Source: JACCVL01 sp963695375 (GTDB taxonomy: Bacteria; Actinomycetota; Actinomycetes; Propionibacteriales; Nocardioidaceae). From it: DNA of 64,000 nucleotides. Under the pieces are notes generated by a model. That model had not been told where the DNA came from, searched no databases, and was given only the letters and a program-made list of their open reading frames with translations. Position 1 is the first letter of the stretch. Each line of letters opens with the position of its first letter. The DNA lies in the NCBI GenBank assembly GCA_963695375.1, contig OY968767.1, forward strand, positions 62,001 to 126,000, read 5' to 3'. A program made the position numbers and the translations under genes. Shown here in pieces: positions 24,247 through 34,658 of this stretch.

Positions 24247-25101
24247 TCAGTCGTCGTAGTCGAAGAACCCGCGGCCGGACTTCCGGCCGAGGTCTCCCGC
24301 ATCGACCATGCGGGACAGCAGCTCGGGGGGGTAGAACTTGGCGTCCCCGGTCTCGGCGTGGATGTTCAAGGTGGCGTGCCGCAGGATGTCCACTCCGGTC
24401 AGGTCCGTGGTGGCCAGCGGACCCATCGCGTGCCCGAAGCCGAGCTGGCAGGCCAGGTCGATGTCCTCGGCGGAGGCGACCCCCGACTCGTAGAGCGCGA
24501 CCGCCTCCATCGCGAGCGCGCTGATCAGCCGGGTCGTGACGAAGCCGGCGACGTCCCGCTCGACGACGATGCAGGTCTTTCCCACCTCCTCGGCGAAGGA
24601 ACGCGCCGTCGCCAGCGTCTCGTCGCTGGTCTTCAGGCCGCGCACGAGCTCACACAGCCGCATCATCGGAACCGGCGAGAAGAAGTGCGTCCCGACGACC
24701 TGCTCGGGCCTGCTGGTGGCCGCCGCGATCGCCGTGACCGGGATGGCCGAGGTGTTCGTGGCCAGCACGGTGCCCTCGGCGCAGACGCCGTCGAGCTCAC
24801 GGAAGACCGCGTGCTTGACGTCGATCCGCTCGAACACCGCCTCCACCACGAGCTCCGCCTCCGCCGCGGCCGCGAGGTCGGTCGTCGACGTGATCCGGTC
24901 CAGCGCGGCCGTCCGGTCCTCGTCGGACAGCCTCTCCTTGGCGACCAGCCGGGCGAGCGAGCGCTCGATCTCGCCCCGCCCGCGGGCCAGCGCCTCGTCG
25001 CTGACGTCGCGCAGCGTGACGTCCCAGCCGGCCACGGCCGCCACCTGGGCGATTCCCGAGCCCATCAGCCCCGCCCCGACCACGCACAGCCTGCTGGACA
25101 T
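24247..25101 (-). CDS. hbd: 3-hydroxybutyryl-CoA dehydrogenase
   Basis: 284 aa, one domain pair. CVVGAGLMGSGIAQVAA begins the NAD(P) site, ATNTSAIPVT carries the substrate-binding Asn, GTHFFSPVPMM the catalytic His, and GRKSGRGFFDY the end signature. It interconverts acetoacetyl-CoA and (S)-3-hydroxybutyryl-CoA. Being 23 nt upstream of ecm it is probably co-transcribed and feeds crotonyl-CoA formation; a crotonase is not in the window. A TACGCT -10-like element lies about 50 bp upstream of the start. Confidence 0.92.
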   Translation of the reverse strand: MSSRLCVVGAGLMGSGIAQVAAVAGWDVTLRDVSDEALARGRGEIERSLARLVAKERLSDEDRTAALDRITSTTDLAAAAEAELVVEAVFERIDVKHAVFRELDGVCAEGTVLATNTSAIPVTAIAAATSRPEQVVGTHFFSPVPMMRLCELVRGLKTSDETLATARSFAEEVGKTCIVVERDVAGFVTTRLISALAMEAVALYESGVASAEDIDLACQLGFGHAMGPLATTDLTGVDILRHATLNIHAETGDAKFYPPELLSRMVDAGDLGRKSGRGFFDYDD

Positions 25102-25197
25102 CCACCCAACCCTTCACTCGCGACGGGCCGCCGGACCGCGACCGGCACCCAGGCGGGCAGCGTAGCCAGCCCTTTTCGGTCCGGGCACACTGGACGG

Positions 25198-25557
25198 GTG
25201 CTGCCCATGAGTCCGGTCGCCGGAGTCCCGCTGGTGGGTTCGTCCGGCCTGGACTACCTGTACATCCCGGTCGTGTCGACCATCGGGGTCCTGCTGCTGG
25301 CGCTGGTGCTGCGCTGGTCGATGCAGACCCGTTCGAGGCGCGCGGGCACCCGCGTCGCGGACCCTGCCCAGGGCCTGCTCATCGGTGTGGTCTCCGCCGC
25401 ACCGGCCGAGGCGGACCGGATCCGCGACCTCTTGGTCTCGGCGGGCGTCCGGGCCAGCTACCGGCCCGGTTCCCGGGTCGCCCAGGTGCTGGTCTGGCCC
25501 GAGGACGTGGACGCCGCGACCCGGATCGTGGCCGCTGACCGCGGCCGGTCGCGCTGA
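25198..25557 (+). CDS. Small membrane-anchored protein with DUF2007-like C-terminus
   Basis: 119 aa from GTG 25198 (an ATG three codons later is an alternative). A membrane helix at about residues 18-40 (YIPVVSTIGVLLLALVLRW) is followed by a basic linker and a small soluble domain (ADRIRDLLVSAGVRASYRPG, VLVWPEDVDAATRIV) that resembles the putative signal-transducing DUF2007 fold. It is 18 nt upstream of the cobalamin adenosyltransferase gene. Function unknown. Confidence 0.6.
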   Translation: MLPMSPVAGVPLVGSSGLDYLYIPVVSTIGVLLLALVLRWSMQTRSRRAGTRVADPAQGLLIGVVSAAPAEADRIRDLLVSAGVRASYRPGSRVAQVLVWPEDVDAATRIVAADRGRSR

Positions 25558-25575
25558 TCCGGGTACGGTCGCGCC

Positions 25576-26169
25576 ATGGTCAAGCTCACCCGCATCTACA
25601 CCCGCACGGGTGACGGCGGCAGCACCCGGCTCGGCGACATGTCCGAGGTTCGCAAGACCGACCTCCGGGTGGCGGCCTACGGCGACGTCAACGAGGCCAA
25701 CGCGCACCTCGGCACCGCCATCGTCCTCGGCGAGCTCGACCGCGACGTCATCGAGGTCCTTGCTCGGATGCAGAACGACCTCTTCGACGTCGGCGCGGAC
25801 CTCGCGACGCCGGTCGTCGCCGAGCCCGAGTTCCCGCCCCTGCGCGTCCTGCAGGACGACGTGGACCGGCTCGAGGGCTGGTGTGACCACTACAACGAGT
25901 CGCTGGAGAAGCTGCGCTCGTTCGTCCTGCCCGCCGGGACCCGGGGGTCGGCCCTGCTGCACGTCGCCTGCACGGCGGTCCGTCGCGCGGAGCGCTCCAC
26001 CTGGGCGGCGATGGAGCGACACGCCGACAGCATGAACCCGATCGCGGTGCGCTACCTCAACCGGGCCAGCGACCTGCTGTTCATCCTCGCCCGGTACGCC
26101 AACCGGGACCACGGTGACGTGCTGTGGCAGCCGGGCGGGCCGGGCGCCGAGGCCACCGGTTCACGCTGA
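25576..26169 (+). CDS. pduO: Cob(I)alamin adenosyltransferase, PduO type
   Basis: 197 aa. The N-terminal ATP-binding motif is IYTRTGDGGSTRLGD at residues 6-20, followed by YGDVNEANAHLG; the helix-bundle end has CTAVRRAERS and RYLNRASDLLFILAR. It transfers the adenosyl group from ATP to cob(I)alamin to make coenzyme B12, required by the mutases at 1-577 and 22208-24223. It ends convergent with the ATP synthase operon. Confidence 0.93.
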   Translation: MVKLTRIYTRTGDGGSTRLGDMSEVRKTDLRVAAYGDVNEANAHLGTAIVLGELDRDVIEVLARMQNDLFDVGADLATPVVAEPEFPPLRVLQDDVDRLEGWCDHYNESLEKLRSFVLPAGTRGSALLHVACTAVRRAERSTWAAMERHADSMNPIAVRYLNRASDLLFILARYANRDHGDVLWQPGGPGAEATGSR

Positions 26170-26185
26170 CCCGCCGGCGGCCGAA

Positions 26186-26626
26186 TCAGCCGAGCCGGTG
26201 CGGGTCCGGTGGGGCCGACTCGAGCCAGGACAACAGGCCGGTCAGGGAGTCCGGGCTCAGCGCCACCTCGACCTGCTCGCCCGCCGTCCGGGTGTGGACC
26301 ACGAGGTGGCCCGAGAACAACGCGTAGGCCTCGGCGCCGGCCGGCTCGCGGCGGTCGTGCAGCTCGAGGACGTGCCGGTCGAACACCCGCTTGGGGCGCA
26401 GCGACAGGGAGAACACCCGGAACCACTCCAGCCGGTCGCCGCGGTAGCGGGCGACGCCCAGCGTCCAGCCGCGGGCGTCCTGCTGGGGATGCGTGCGCAC
26501 GCTCATGTCGAACGTGGGCTCGTCCTTGGTCAGCCACCGGCGGCGGACGATCAGCCCCACCAGACCGAAGGCGGCGAGCAGCAACAGCCCGCCGAGGACG
26601 TCCAGCGCGATCTGCCAGAGCGGCAT
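26186..26626 (-). CDS. DUF2550 membrane protein, end of ATP synthase operon
   Basis: 146 aa from ATG 26626. One N-terminal membrane helix (ALDVLGGLLLLAAFGLVGLIV) leads into a basic cytoplasmic domain with WTLGVARYRGDRLEWFRVFSLS, the hallmark of DUF2550. Genes of this family regularly follow atpC in actinobacteria; no function is established. It is 37 nt after atpC. Confidence 0.85.
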   Translation of the reverse strand: MPLWQIALDVLGGLLLLAAFGLVGLIVRRRWLTKDEPTFDMSVRTHPQQDARGWTLGVARYRGDRLEWFRVFSLSLRPKRVFDRHVLELHDRREPAGAEAYALFSGHLVVHTRTAGEQVEVALSPDSLTGLLSWLESAPPDPHRLG

Positions 26627-26663
26627 GGTCCCGGCCCGGACGCTGGCAGTCCGTGACGGACTG

Positions 26664-27058
26664 TCAGCCCGTCTTCTCCGCCGCGCCGACCCGTGCCTCG
26701 GCCCAGCCGAGCCCCCGTGCCGCCTCGGCATCGTCGTCACCGGCGGACTGCGCCTGCTCCAGGTCCCGCCGCGCCTGCTCCCGGTCGATCTCGTCGGCCA
26801 GCTGGGCGTGCTCGGACAGGATCGACACCCGGTTGTCCGCCACCGACAGGAACCCCCCGTCGACGGCGGCCACCAGGGTCTCGCCACCCTCCTGGCGGAT
26901 GACCACCGCACTGGGGTCCAGCACGGAGAGCACCGGCGCATGGTTGCGCAGGAGGCCGATCTCACCGTCCGCGGTCCGGGCGAGCACGAAGGTCGCCTCC
27001 CCTGACCACACCAGCCGGTCGGCGGCGACCAGCTCGACCTGCAGCTGCTCGTCGGCCA

Positions 27059-27059
<1 letters not shown>
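26664..27059 (-). CDS. atpC: F1 ATP synthase epsilon subunit
   Basis: 131 aa. The N-terminal beta-sandwich is recognisable from LQVELVAADRLVWSGEATFV and GEIGLLRNHAPVLSVL, and the C-terminal two-helix region from LADEIDREQARRDLEQAQ. Epsilon sits on the central stalk and can restrain hydrolysis. Its start overlaps the atpD stop by one base (TGATG). Confidence 0.95.
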
Positions 27060-28525
<1,466 letters not shown>

Positions 28526-28530
28526 CTGTG

Positions 28531-29484
28531 TCACTCACTCCCTGCGGTGGCGTCGGCCAGAGCGTTGGCGCCGCCAACGATCTCGCTGATCTCCTGGGTG
28601 ATCCCGGCCTGGCGGGCCTGGTTCGCGATTCGGGTGTACTTCTGGATCAGGTCCTCGGCGTTGTCCGTCGCGGACTTCATCGCCGTCTGGCGAGCGGCCA
28701 GCTCGGACGCGGACGCCTGCATCAGGCAGGCGAAGATCCGGCTGGTCACGTAGCGCGGAAGCAAGGCGTCGAGCACTGCCTCGGCGGAGGGCTCGAACTC
28801 GTAGAGCGGCAGCACCTCGTCCTGCTCGGGCGCCTCCTCGTCCTCCACGACCTCGAGCGGCAGCAGCCGGATGTCCTCGGGCTGCTGCACCAGCATCGAG
28901 CGGAACCGGGTGAACACCACGTGCACCTCGTCCACGCCGGCCCGGTCGGTCTCCGGCGTCGTCATCCCGGTGTCCTCGCGCTCCAGCTCCTCGCCGGTGA
29001 GGAACGCCTCCAGAATCGCCTCCGCGATGGTCGCGGCGTCCTCGTAGGTCGGCTTGTCGGAGTAGCCGGACCAGCTGTCCGCGAGCTCGCGCTGGCGGAA
29101 CTTGTAGTAGCCGACGCCCTTGCGCCCAGAGACGTAGATGTCGACCTCCTTGCCCTCTCCGTGCAGCTTCTCCACCAGCCGCTCGGACTGCTTCAGCACC
29201 GAGGAGGAGTAGGAACCGGCCAGGCCACGGTCGCTGGTGACGACGACGACCGCGGCCCGCTTCGGGTCCGGGTGCTCGGTCGTCAGCGGGTGGCTGACGT
29301 TGGAGAAGGTGGCCACCGCCGAGACGGCCCGGGTCAGCTCACGCGCGTACGGCAGCGCGGCCTCGGCCTGCTGCTGCGCCTTGATGATGCGCGAGGCGGC
29401 GATCAGCTCCATCGCCCGGGTGATCTTCTTGGTCGCCTCGGTCGACCGGATCTTCGCGCGGTACTCGCGCAGACTGGCGGGCAT
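28531..29484 (-). CDS. atpG: F1 ATP synthase gamma subunit
   Basis: 317 aa. The conserved N-terminal coiled coil (REYRAKIRSTEATKKITRAMELIAAS) and C-terminal helix (SASELAARQTAMKSATDNAEDL) form the rotor shaft. VVTSDRGLAGSYSS is the family signature. An acidic insert in the middle (VVEDEEAPEQDEVLPLYEF) is of the kind seen in actinobacterial gammas. It is 3 nt after atpA. Confidence 0.96.
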   Translation of the reverse strand: MPASLREYRAKIRSTEATKKITRAMELIAASRIIKAQQQAEAALPYARELTRAVSAVATFSNVSHPLTTEHPDPKRAAVVVVTSDRGLAGSYSSSVLKQSERLVEKLHGEGKEVDIYVSGRKGVGYYKFRQRELADSWSGYSDKPTYEDAATIAEAILEAFLTGEELEREDTGMTTPETDRAGVDEVHVVFTRFRSMLVQQPEDIRLLPLEVVEDEEAPEQDEVLPLYEFEPSAEAVLDALLPRYVTSRIFACLMQASASELAARQTAMKSATDNAEDLIQKYTRIANQARQAGITQEISEIVGGANALADATAGSE

Positions 29485-29487
29485 CGG

Positions 29488-31128
29488 TCAGCCCCGCTTC
29501 TGCTTGACGATCTGCTCCTGCTCCACGTCCTCGTCCTCGAGCGCCTCGTGCTCCTCGTGGCCGGCCTTGATCGAGCCGCCCTCGGAGGTCTCGAACTGGT
29601 CCGCGAACGAGTCGTAGGCGCTGTCCAGCGACGAGGCGGTGGAGTCATCGAAGGTGCCGGACTCACGGATCGCGTCGAGGAGGCCGCCGTGCTCGCGCCG
29701 GACGTAGTCGAGGAACTCGGTCTCGAAGCGCCGCACGTCGACGGTGGGAACCGCGTCGAGCTTGCCGCTGGTGCCGGCCCACATGGAGACGGCCTGCTCC
29801 TCCATCGAGAACGGGGAGTACTGCGGCTGCTTGAGCAGCTCCATCAGCCGCTGACCGCGGTCCAGCTGCCGTCGGGACGCGGCGTCGAGGTCGGAGGCGA
29901 ACATGGCGAAGGCCTCCATCGCGCGGTACTGCGCGAGGTCGACCTTGAGCGACCCGGTGACCTTCTTCATCGCCTTCGTCATCGCGGCACCACCGACGCG
30001 GGACACCGAGATGCCGACGTCGATCGCGGGCCGCTGGTTGGCGTTGAACAGGTCGGACTGCAGGAAGATCTGGCCGTCGGTGATGGAGATGACGTTGGTC
30101 GGGATGTACGCCGACACGTCGTTCGCCTTCGTCTCGATGATCGGCAGGCCGGTCATCGAGCCGCTGCCCATCTCCTCGGACAGCTTGGCGCAGCGCTCGA
30201 GCAGCCGGCTGTGCAGGTAGAACACGTCGCCGGGGTAGGCCTCGCGACCCGGCGGCCGGCGCAGCAGCAGGGACACCGCGCGGTAGGCCTCGGCCTGCTT
30301 GGACAGGTCGTCGAAGATGATCAGGACGTGCTTGCCCTCGTACATCCACTGCTGGCCGATGGCTGAGCCGGTGTAGGGCGCGAGATACTTGAAGCCGGCG
30401 GAGTCGGATGCCGGCGAGGCCACGATGGTCGTGTACTCGAGAGCGCCGGCCTCCTCGAGCGCGCCGCGAACGGCGGCGATCGTGGAGCCCTTCTGACCGA
30501 TCGCGACGTAGATGCAGCGGACCTGCTTGGCCGGATCGCCGGTCTCCCAGAACTCCTTCTGGTTGATGATCGTGTCGATCGCCACGGCGGACTTGCCGGT
30601 CTGCCGGTCACCGATGATCAGCTGCCGCTGACCCCTGCCGATCGGGGTGAGGGCGTCGATGGCCTTGATGCCGGTCTGCAGCGGCTCGTTCACCGACTGC
30701 CGCTGCACGACCGTGGGCGCCTGCACCTCCAGCGGACGCCGGTCGCTGGTCTCGACGTCGCCGAGCCCGTCGATCGCGGAGCCGAGCGGGTCGACGACGC
30801 GGCCGAGGTAGCCGTCACCGACCGGGACGGACAGGATCTCCCCGGTGCGTCGCACCGACTGCCCCTCCTCGATCCCGGCGAAGTCACCGAGGATGACGAC
30901 ACCGATCTCGCGCACGTCGAGGTTGAGCGCCAGGCCGAGGGTGCCGTCCTCGAACTCGAGGAGCTCGTTGGCCATCGCCGAGGGCAGTCCCTCGACGCGA
31001 GCGATGCCGTCGCCGGCCTCGGCCACCGTGCCGACCTCCTCACGGCTGGCAGCCTCCGGCTGGTACTCGGTGACGAACCGCTGCAGCGCGTCCCGGATCT
31101 CCTCCGGACGGATGGTGAGCTCCGCCAT
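29488..31128 (-). CDS. atpA: F1 ATP synthase alpha subunit
   Basis: 546 aa from ATG 31128. P-loop GDRQTGKSAVAIDT at about residues 170-183, then SPASDSAGFKYLAPY and VGGAAMTKAMK. The last 35-40 residues (after YDSFADQF) form a charged tail rich in Glu and Lys, comparable in position to the C-terminal extension that limits ATP hydrolysis in mycobacteria. Non-catalytic nucleotide-binding subunit of F1. Confidence 0.98.
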   Translation of the reverse strand: MAELTIRPEEIRDALQRFVTEYQPEAASREEVGTVAEAGDGIARVEGLPSAMANELLEFEDGTLGLALNLDVREIGVVILGDFAGIEEGQSVRRTGEILSVPVGDGYLGRVVDPLGSAIDGLGDVETSDRRPLEVQAPTVVQRQSVNEPLQTGIKAIDALTPIGRGQRQLIIGDRQTGKSAVAIDTIINQKEFWETGDPAKQVRCIYVAIGQKGSTIAAVRGALEEAGALEYTTIVASPASDSAGFKYLAPYTGSAIGQQWMYEGKHVLIIFDDLSKQAEAYRAVSLLLRRPPGREAYPGDVFYLHSRLLERCAKLSEEMGSGSMTGLPIIETKANDVSAYIPTNVISITDGQIFLQSDLFNANQRPAIDVGISVSRVGGAAMTKAMKKVTGSLKVDLAQYRAMEAFAMFASDLDAASRRQLDRGQRLMELLKQPQYSPFSMEEQAVSMWAGTSGKLDAVPTVDVRRFETEFLDYVRREHGGLLDAIRESGTFDDSTASSLDSAYDSFADQFETSEGGSIKAGHEEHEALEDEDVEQEQIVKQKRG

Positions 31129-31214
31129 GTCGTGGTCCCTGCTCTCTGAGTTCTCGTGGTCCGTGTCGCCGGCGGTGCCGGCCCGTGCGTCCTGCTGGTG
31201 GTGTACCCGGGCCG

Positions 31215-32030
31215 TCAGCCGGCCAGGCGCCGGCGGACGTTCTCCAGCCGGGTGTGCATGGTTCCGTCGAACACGTCGTCGCCGATCTCGACGCGGGCAC
31301 CGCCGAGCACCGACGGGTCGACGATCATGTTCAGGTGGATCTTCTGGCCGTATCGCCCGGCCAGCGCCTCGGCCAGCCGGTCGGTCTCCTGACCGGACAG
31401 CGGCTGGGCCACCGTGACGCTCGCGACCAGCCGGTTGCGTCGGTGCGCCGCGATCCGGACGAACTCGTGCAGTCCGGCGGCGAGCGAGCGGTGCCGCCCG
31501 GCCGTCGCCTGGACCGCGAGCCGCCGGGTGGCCGCGGTGGTCTTGTCGCTCAGCAGGTCCTCGACCAGCTGCTGCCGGGCGTGCAGCGGGGTGGTCCGGT
31601 CGCCCAGCACCCCGCGCAGATCGCGGTCCGAGGCGACGATGCGACCGAACCGGAAGAGCTCGTCCTCGACCTCGTCCAGCCGGTCGTCGACCTGGGCCGC
31701 GGTGACATGCGCCAGCACGCCGGCGTGCTCGAGGGTGTCGGCCAGGTCGCGCGAGGCCGACCAGCGCCGCTCGGCCGCGCTCTCGAGCACCGTGCCGGTG
31801 GCGTCGGAGACCCGGTCGGCGAAGACGTGGGTCACCAGCGCCTTGCGGGCCTCGGCGGGCGTGGCCGGGTCGGTGGCCGCCCGCCGCAGTCCCGGCTCGG
31901 AGTCGAGCAGACCCACGACCGCGAACAGCTCGTCGCCGAGCGTCGCGGCCGATTCCGCCTCGACGCCGTCCAGCACCCGGTCGAGCGCTTCGAGAACGAC
32001 GTGTCGGGATTCGGCTGAGGATCCTCGCAT
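31215..32030 (-). CDS. atpH: F1Fo ATP synthase delta subunit
   Basis: 271 aa, longer than the 175-180 aa E. coli protein, as usual in actinobacteria. The OSCP/delta domain is in the C-terminal part: DRDLRGVLGDRTTPLHARQQ, VTVAQPLSGQETDRLAEAL and GGARVEIGDDVFDGTMHTRL. It joins F1 to the peripheral stalk. Its start overlaps the atpF stop (TGATG). An 86-nt gap separates it from atpA. Confidence 0.95.
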   Translation of the reverse strand: MRGSSAESRHVVLEALDRVLDGVEAESAATLGDELFAVVGLLDSEPGLRRAATDPATPAEARKALVTHVFADRVSDATGTVLESAAERRWSASRDLADTLEHAGVLAHVTAAQVDDRLDEVEDELFRFGRIVASDRDLRGVLGDRTTPLHARQQLVEDLLSDKTTAATRRLAVQATAGRHRSLAAGLHEFVRIAAHRRNRLVASVTVAQPLSGQETDRLAEALAGRYGQKIHLNMIVDPSVLGGARVEIGDDVFDGTMHTRLENVRRRLAG

Positions 32031-32602
32031 CAGCGCGCCTTCCCGGCCGGCTCCTCGACCTCCGGCTCCGGTTCGGCGCCGTCGGTCTCGGCCTGCTCGA
32101 GCTCGGCGACGAACCGCTCGACGGTCCGACGCTGCCGCGCCTCGTCCTCCAGCGACTCGCCGACGATCTGCTCGGCGAGGGTGGTCGCCAGCGACCCGAT
32201 CTCGGCGCGCAGCTCGGTGAGGACCCGCTGCCGGTTGGCCTCGAGCTGGGCGTTCGCGGCGGTGATGATCCGCTGCGCCTCGACCTGCGCCTGCTCGCGC
32301 AGCTCGGCGATGATCGCCGCGCCCTGCTCGCGGGCGTCCTCACGGATCCGCGCCGCCTCGTGCTTGGCGTCGGTGAGCTGCTCCCGGAACTCGCGCTCGG
32401 CGGCCTCCGCCGCCGCCTTGGCCTGCTCACCCTCCTCGAACTGCCGCCGGATGCGCTCCTGCCGCTCGGCCATCGCCCGGTTGATCGGCGGCACGACCCA
32501 GCGGCCGAGCGCGAAGAGGATCAACCCGAACGCGAACAGCTCGACGAAGAACGTGGCATTGGGCACGAGGAAGTTCTCCGCGGCCTCGTTCGTCCTGGAC
32601 AT
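32030..32602 (-). CDS. atpF: Fo ATP synthase b subunit
   Basis: 190 aa. One N-terminal membrane helix (TFFVELFAFGLILFALGRWVV) is followed by a long charged coiled coil (AERQERIRRQFEEGEQAKAA). An acidic, Pro-rich tail ends the protein. It forms the peripheral stalk and is translationally coupled to atpH. Confidence 0.96.
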   Translation of the reverse strand: MSRTNEAAENFLVPNATFFVELFAFGLILFALGRWVVPPINRAMAERQERIRRQFEEGEQAKAAAEAAEREFREQLTDAKHEAARIREDAREQGAAIIAELREQAQVEAQRIITAANAQLEANRQRVLTELRAEIGSLATTLAEQIVGESLEDEARQRRTVERFVAELEQAETDGAEPEPEVEEPAGKAR

Positions 32603-32636
32603 CGGTGTGGTCCTGTCAGTCGTGGCGGAAGATCGC

Positions 32637-32882
32637 TCAGGCGCCGGTGACGAAGACGAACAACGCCATGAACGCCAGGTTGATGAAGTACATCGCCTCC
32701 ACCAGACCGACGGTCAGGAAGAAGATCGTCATGAGCCGGCCCCGCGCCTCGGGCTGACGCGCGATACCGGAGATGGTGGCGCTTCCCGCCAGGCCGTCGC
32801 CGATGGCCGCACCGATGGCTCCACCGGCGAGCGCCAGCCCACCGCCGATCATCGCCCCGGCGATCTTGATTGCGTCTTCCAT
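32637..32882 (-). CDS. atpE: Fo ATP synthase c subunit
   Basis: 81 aa two-helix hairpin. Helix 1 has the glycine-rich motif GGGLALAGGAIGAAIGDG, the polar loop is ARQPEARG, and helix 2 carries the proton-binding Glu in LVEAMYFINLAF. The glycine pattern is of a proton-type ring. It lies 34 nt before atpF. Confidence 0.97.
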   Translation of the reverse strand: MEDAIKIAGAMIGGGLALAGGAIGAAIGDGLAGSATISGIARQPEARGRLMTIFFLTVGLVEAMYFINLAFMALFVFVTGA

Positions 32883-32952
32883 GTCTCTCCTTGGTTCACG
32901 TCCGGGCCGTGCCGGATCTGTGTCGTGCTCGGTCGGTGTGGCGGGTTACTGC

Positions 32953-33729
32953 TCAGTGCACTGCTTCGGGAGCCGGCTCCTTGTCCTCGCTCTCGCTCTC
33001 CGCTGCGTGCGTCTCGCCCGCCATCCCGAAGTACAGGATCGTGAGCAGGGCGAAGATGAAGGCCTGGATCAGGCCGACGAACAGGTCGAAGGCCTTCCAC
33101 AGGGCGTTGGGTCCCCAGAGCAACCAGGCCGGGAAGAGCCCGATCAACGACACCATGATCGCCCCGGAGAAGATGTTGCCGAAGAGCCGGAGCGCCAGCG
33201 TGAACGGCTTGACGATCTCCTCGATCAGGTTGATCGGGAACAGCACCGGGTACGGCTCGAAGTAGTGCTTGAAGTAGTTCTTCACCCCGCGCTGGCGGAC
33301 GCTGTAGACGTGCACGCCCACGATGACGAACAGGCCGAGCGCATAGGTCAGGTTGACGTCGGCGGTCGGGGCGGGCAGCAGGTGCGGGTCGTCCCCGCTG
33401 GGGATCAGGTGCAGCCAGTTGGACACCAGGATGAACGCGAACAGCGCCACCGCCAGCGGCACCACGAACGGGTTGATCTTGCCGAGGCTGGACTCGACCT
33501 GCTCGGTGACGGTGTCGACGAGCAGCTCCCAGAAGATCTGGATCTTGCTCGGCACGCCACTGGTGATCTTGGACCGCATCCAGAGCCCGAGACCGACCAC
33601 GATGGCGCCGGCGAGGAACGTCGTCCAGATGGTGTCGGCGTTGAACGTCAGCCCGAGGAAGTCGACGGTGACGTGGTGACCGATCTCGATGTCGCTCTCG
33701 CTCTCCGCGAGCGGGACGGACGGGCTCAT
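32953..33729 (-). CDS. atpB: Fo ATP synthase a subunit
   Basis: 258 aa from ATG 33729. It has several membrane helices; the essential Arg is in FTLALRLFGNIFSG, and the last helices include LWKAFDLFVGLIQAFIFALL. It forms the proton half-channels against the c ring. The start overlaps the atpI-like stop by 4 bp. The C-terminal 20 residues are charged. Confidence 0.96.
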   Translation of the reverse strand: MSPSVPLAESESDIEIGHHVTVDFLGLTFNADTIWTTFLAGAIVVGLGLWMRSKITSGVPSKIQIFWELLVDTVTEQVESSLGKINPFVVPLAVALFAFILVSNWLHLIPSGDDPHLLPAPTADVNLTYALGLFVIVGVHVYSVRQRGVKNYFKHYFEPYPVLFPINLIEEIVKPFTLALRLFGNIFSGAIMVSLIGLFPAWLLWGPNALWKAFDLFVGLIQAFIFALLTILYFGMAGETHAAESESEDKEPAPEAVH

Positions 33730-34139
33730 GACTCGCGAAGCTCCTTCAGCAGCGGGAAGCCGGTCAAGGCGATGGTGAGGAGCTGGAACAGGGCCAGTCC
33801 ACCCAGCACGAAGCCGCCGACGGGCCAGAAGGCGATGACCAGCACCAGGGCGACGCCGGAGACCACGGCCAGCCGGGCCAGCGCGGAGACCGCGAACTGC
33901 TTGCGGGACAGGTCGTCGCCGCTCGCCGTCATCCGGATCATCGACAGCTCGGTGAGCAGCGCGTTGACCAGGGACAGCCCAACGCCGATGGCGAGGAAGG
34001 CGCCCGCGGCCCACTCCCCGAGCCCGGCACCGACCACCAGACCGGCGGCCGCCAGCCCGCCGGCCAGCAGCACCGTCACCCGCTGCCGACGGGCCACCTC
34101 GGCCAGGGACACGGGTCCCGGCGCTGCCTGCTCACTCAT
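33726..34139 (-). CDS. atpI: ATP synthase protein I-like membrane protein
   Basis: 137 aa from ATG 34139, preferred because GGAAGG lies 9 nt upstream; two further in-frame ATGs lie upstream. Four membrane helices (VTVLLAGGLAAAGLVVGAGLG, AFLAIGVGLSLVNALL, ALARLAVVSGVALVLVIAFW, FVLGGLALFQLLTIAL). The position directly before atpB and the topology match AtpI, which helps c-ring assembly and Mg2+ handling. Sequence conservation in this family is weak. Confidence 0.7.
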   Translation of the reverse strand: MSEQAAPGPVSLAEVARRQRVTVLLAGGLAAAGLVVGAGLGEWAAGAFLAIGVGLSLVNALLTELSMIRMTASGDDLSRKQFAVSALARLAVVSGVALVLVIAFWPVGGFVLGGLALFQLLTIALTGFPLLKELRES

Positions 34140-34167
34140 CTGCGCCGTCCTTCCCATGGCCCCCACG

Positions 34168-34440
34168 CTAATTGCGTCCTCGTCCTTCGGCATCGCCGGG
34201 TCGACCTGGGTCATCGCCGGCACCGTCGCTCAGCAGCGGCCGGACCCGCAGCCAGGTGCCGAGCACCCCGGCCACGATGCCTGCCGCCAGGCCGCCGAGA
34301 GTCAGCACGGGCGTGGTCCCCGCAGCCGCGTCCGCCCACCAGCCGAGACCCATGCCGGCGACGACACAGACCAGGTTGTAGGAGCCGATGCTCAAGAGGT
34401 CCGACAGCCCCAGCCCCGCGTCGCCACTGTCGTCGGACAC
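34168..34440 (-). CDS. AtpZ/AtpI-like small membrane protein
   Basis: 90 aa from GTG 34440 (VSDDSGDAGLGLSDLL). Two membrane helices, NLVCVVAGMGLGWWAD and LGGLAAGIVAGVLGTWLRV, separated by a short loop, match the AtpZ family found as the first gene of many atp operons. It would be the first gene of this operon. Confidence 0.65.
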   Translation of the reverse strand: MSDDSGDAGLGLSDLLSIGSYNLVCVVAGMGLGWWADAAAGTTPVLTLGGLAAGIVAGVLGTWLRVRPLLSDGAGDDPGRPGDAEGRGRN

Positions 34441-34658
34441 GGCGCGCAGGCCTCCACACGAGGGCTCGGGGACGCGTACCGCCCGATCCCGTAGCGGGCG
34501 GGACCGACGGGACGCTACCACAGCGGGACACGGCTCTTGGGAGGCGGAACGGTCCTCGGCGTGCGGCGGGGAGCAACGGCGGCAGTCCTCGATGACAGCG
34601 TGGATGGCGGGGTGGCACGGTGCTTGTGAAAACTAGCACAAGGTGGCCGCTGAATCGC
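34441..34658. promoter_or_regulatory. Region upstream of the atp operon with a small inverted repeat
   Basis: This 218-bp stretch between the WecA-like gene and the first atp gene has no credible ORF. An inverted repeat CTTGTG-8 nt-CACAAG (34623-34642) follows the WecA-like stop closely and sits in the only AT-rich patch. It may be a weak terminator for the upstream gene or an operator for the atp operon. I see no convincing -35/-10 pair. Confidence 0.35.
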
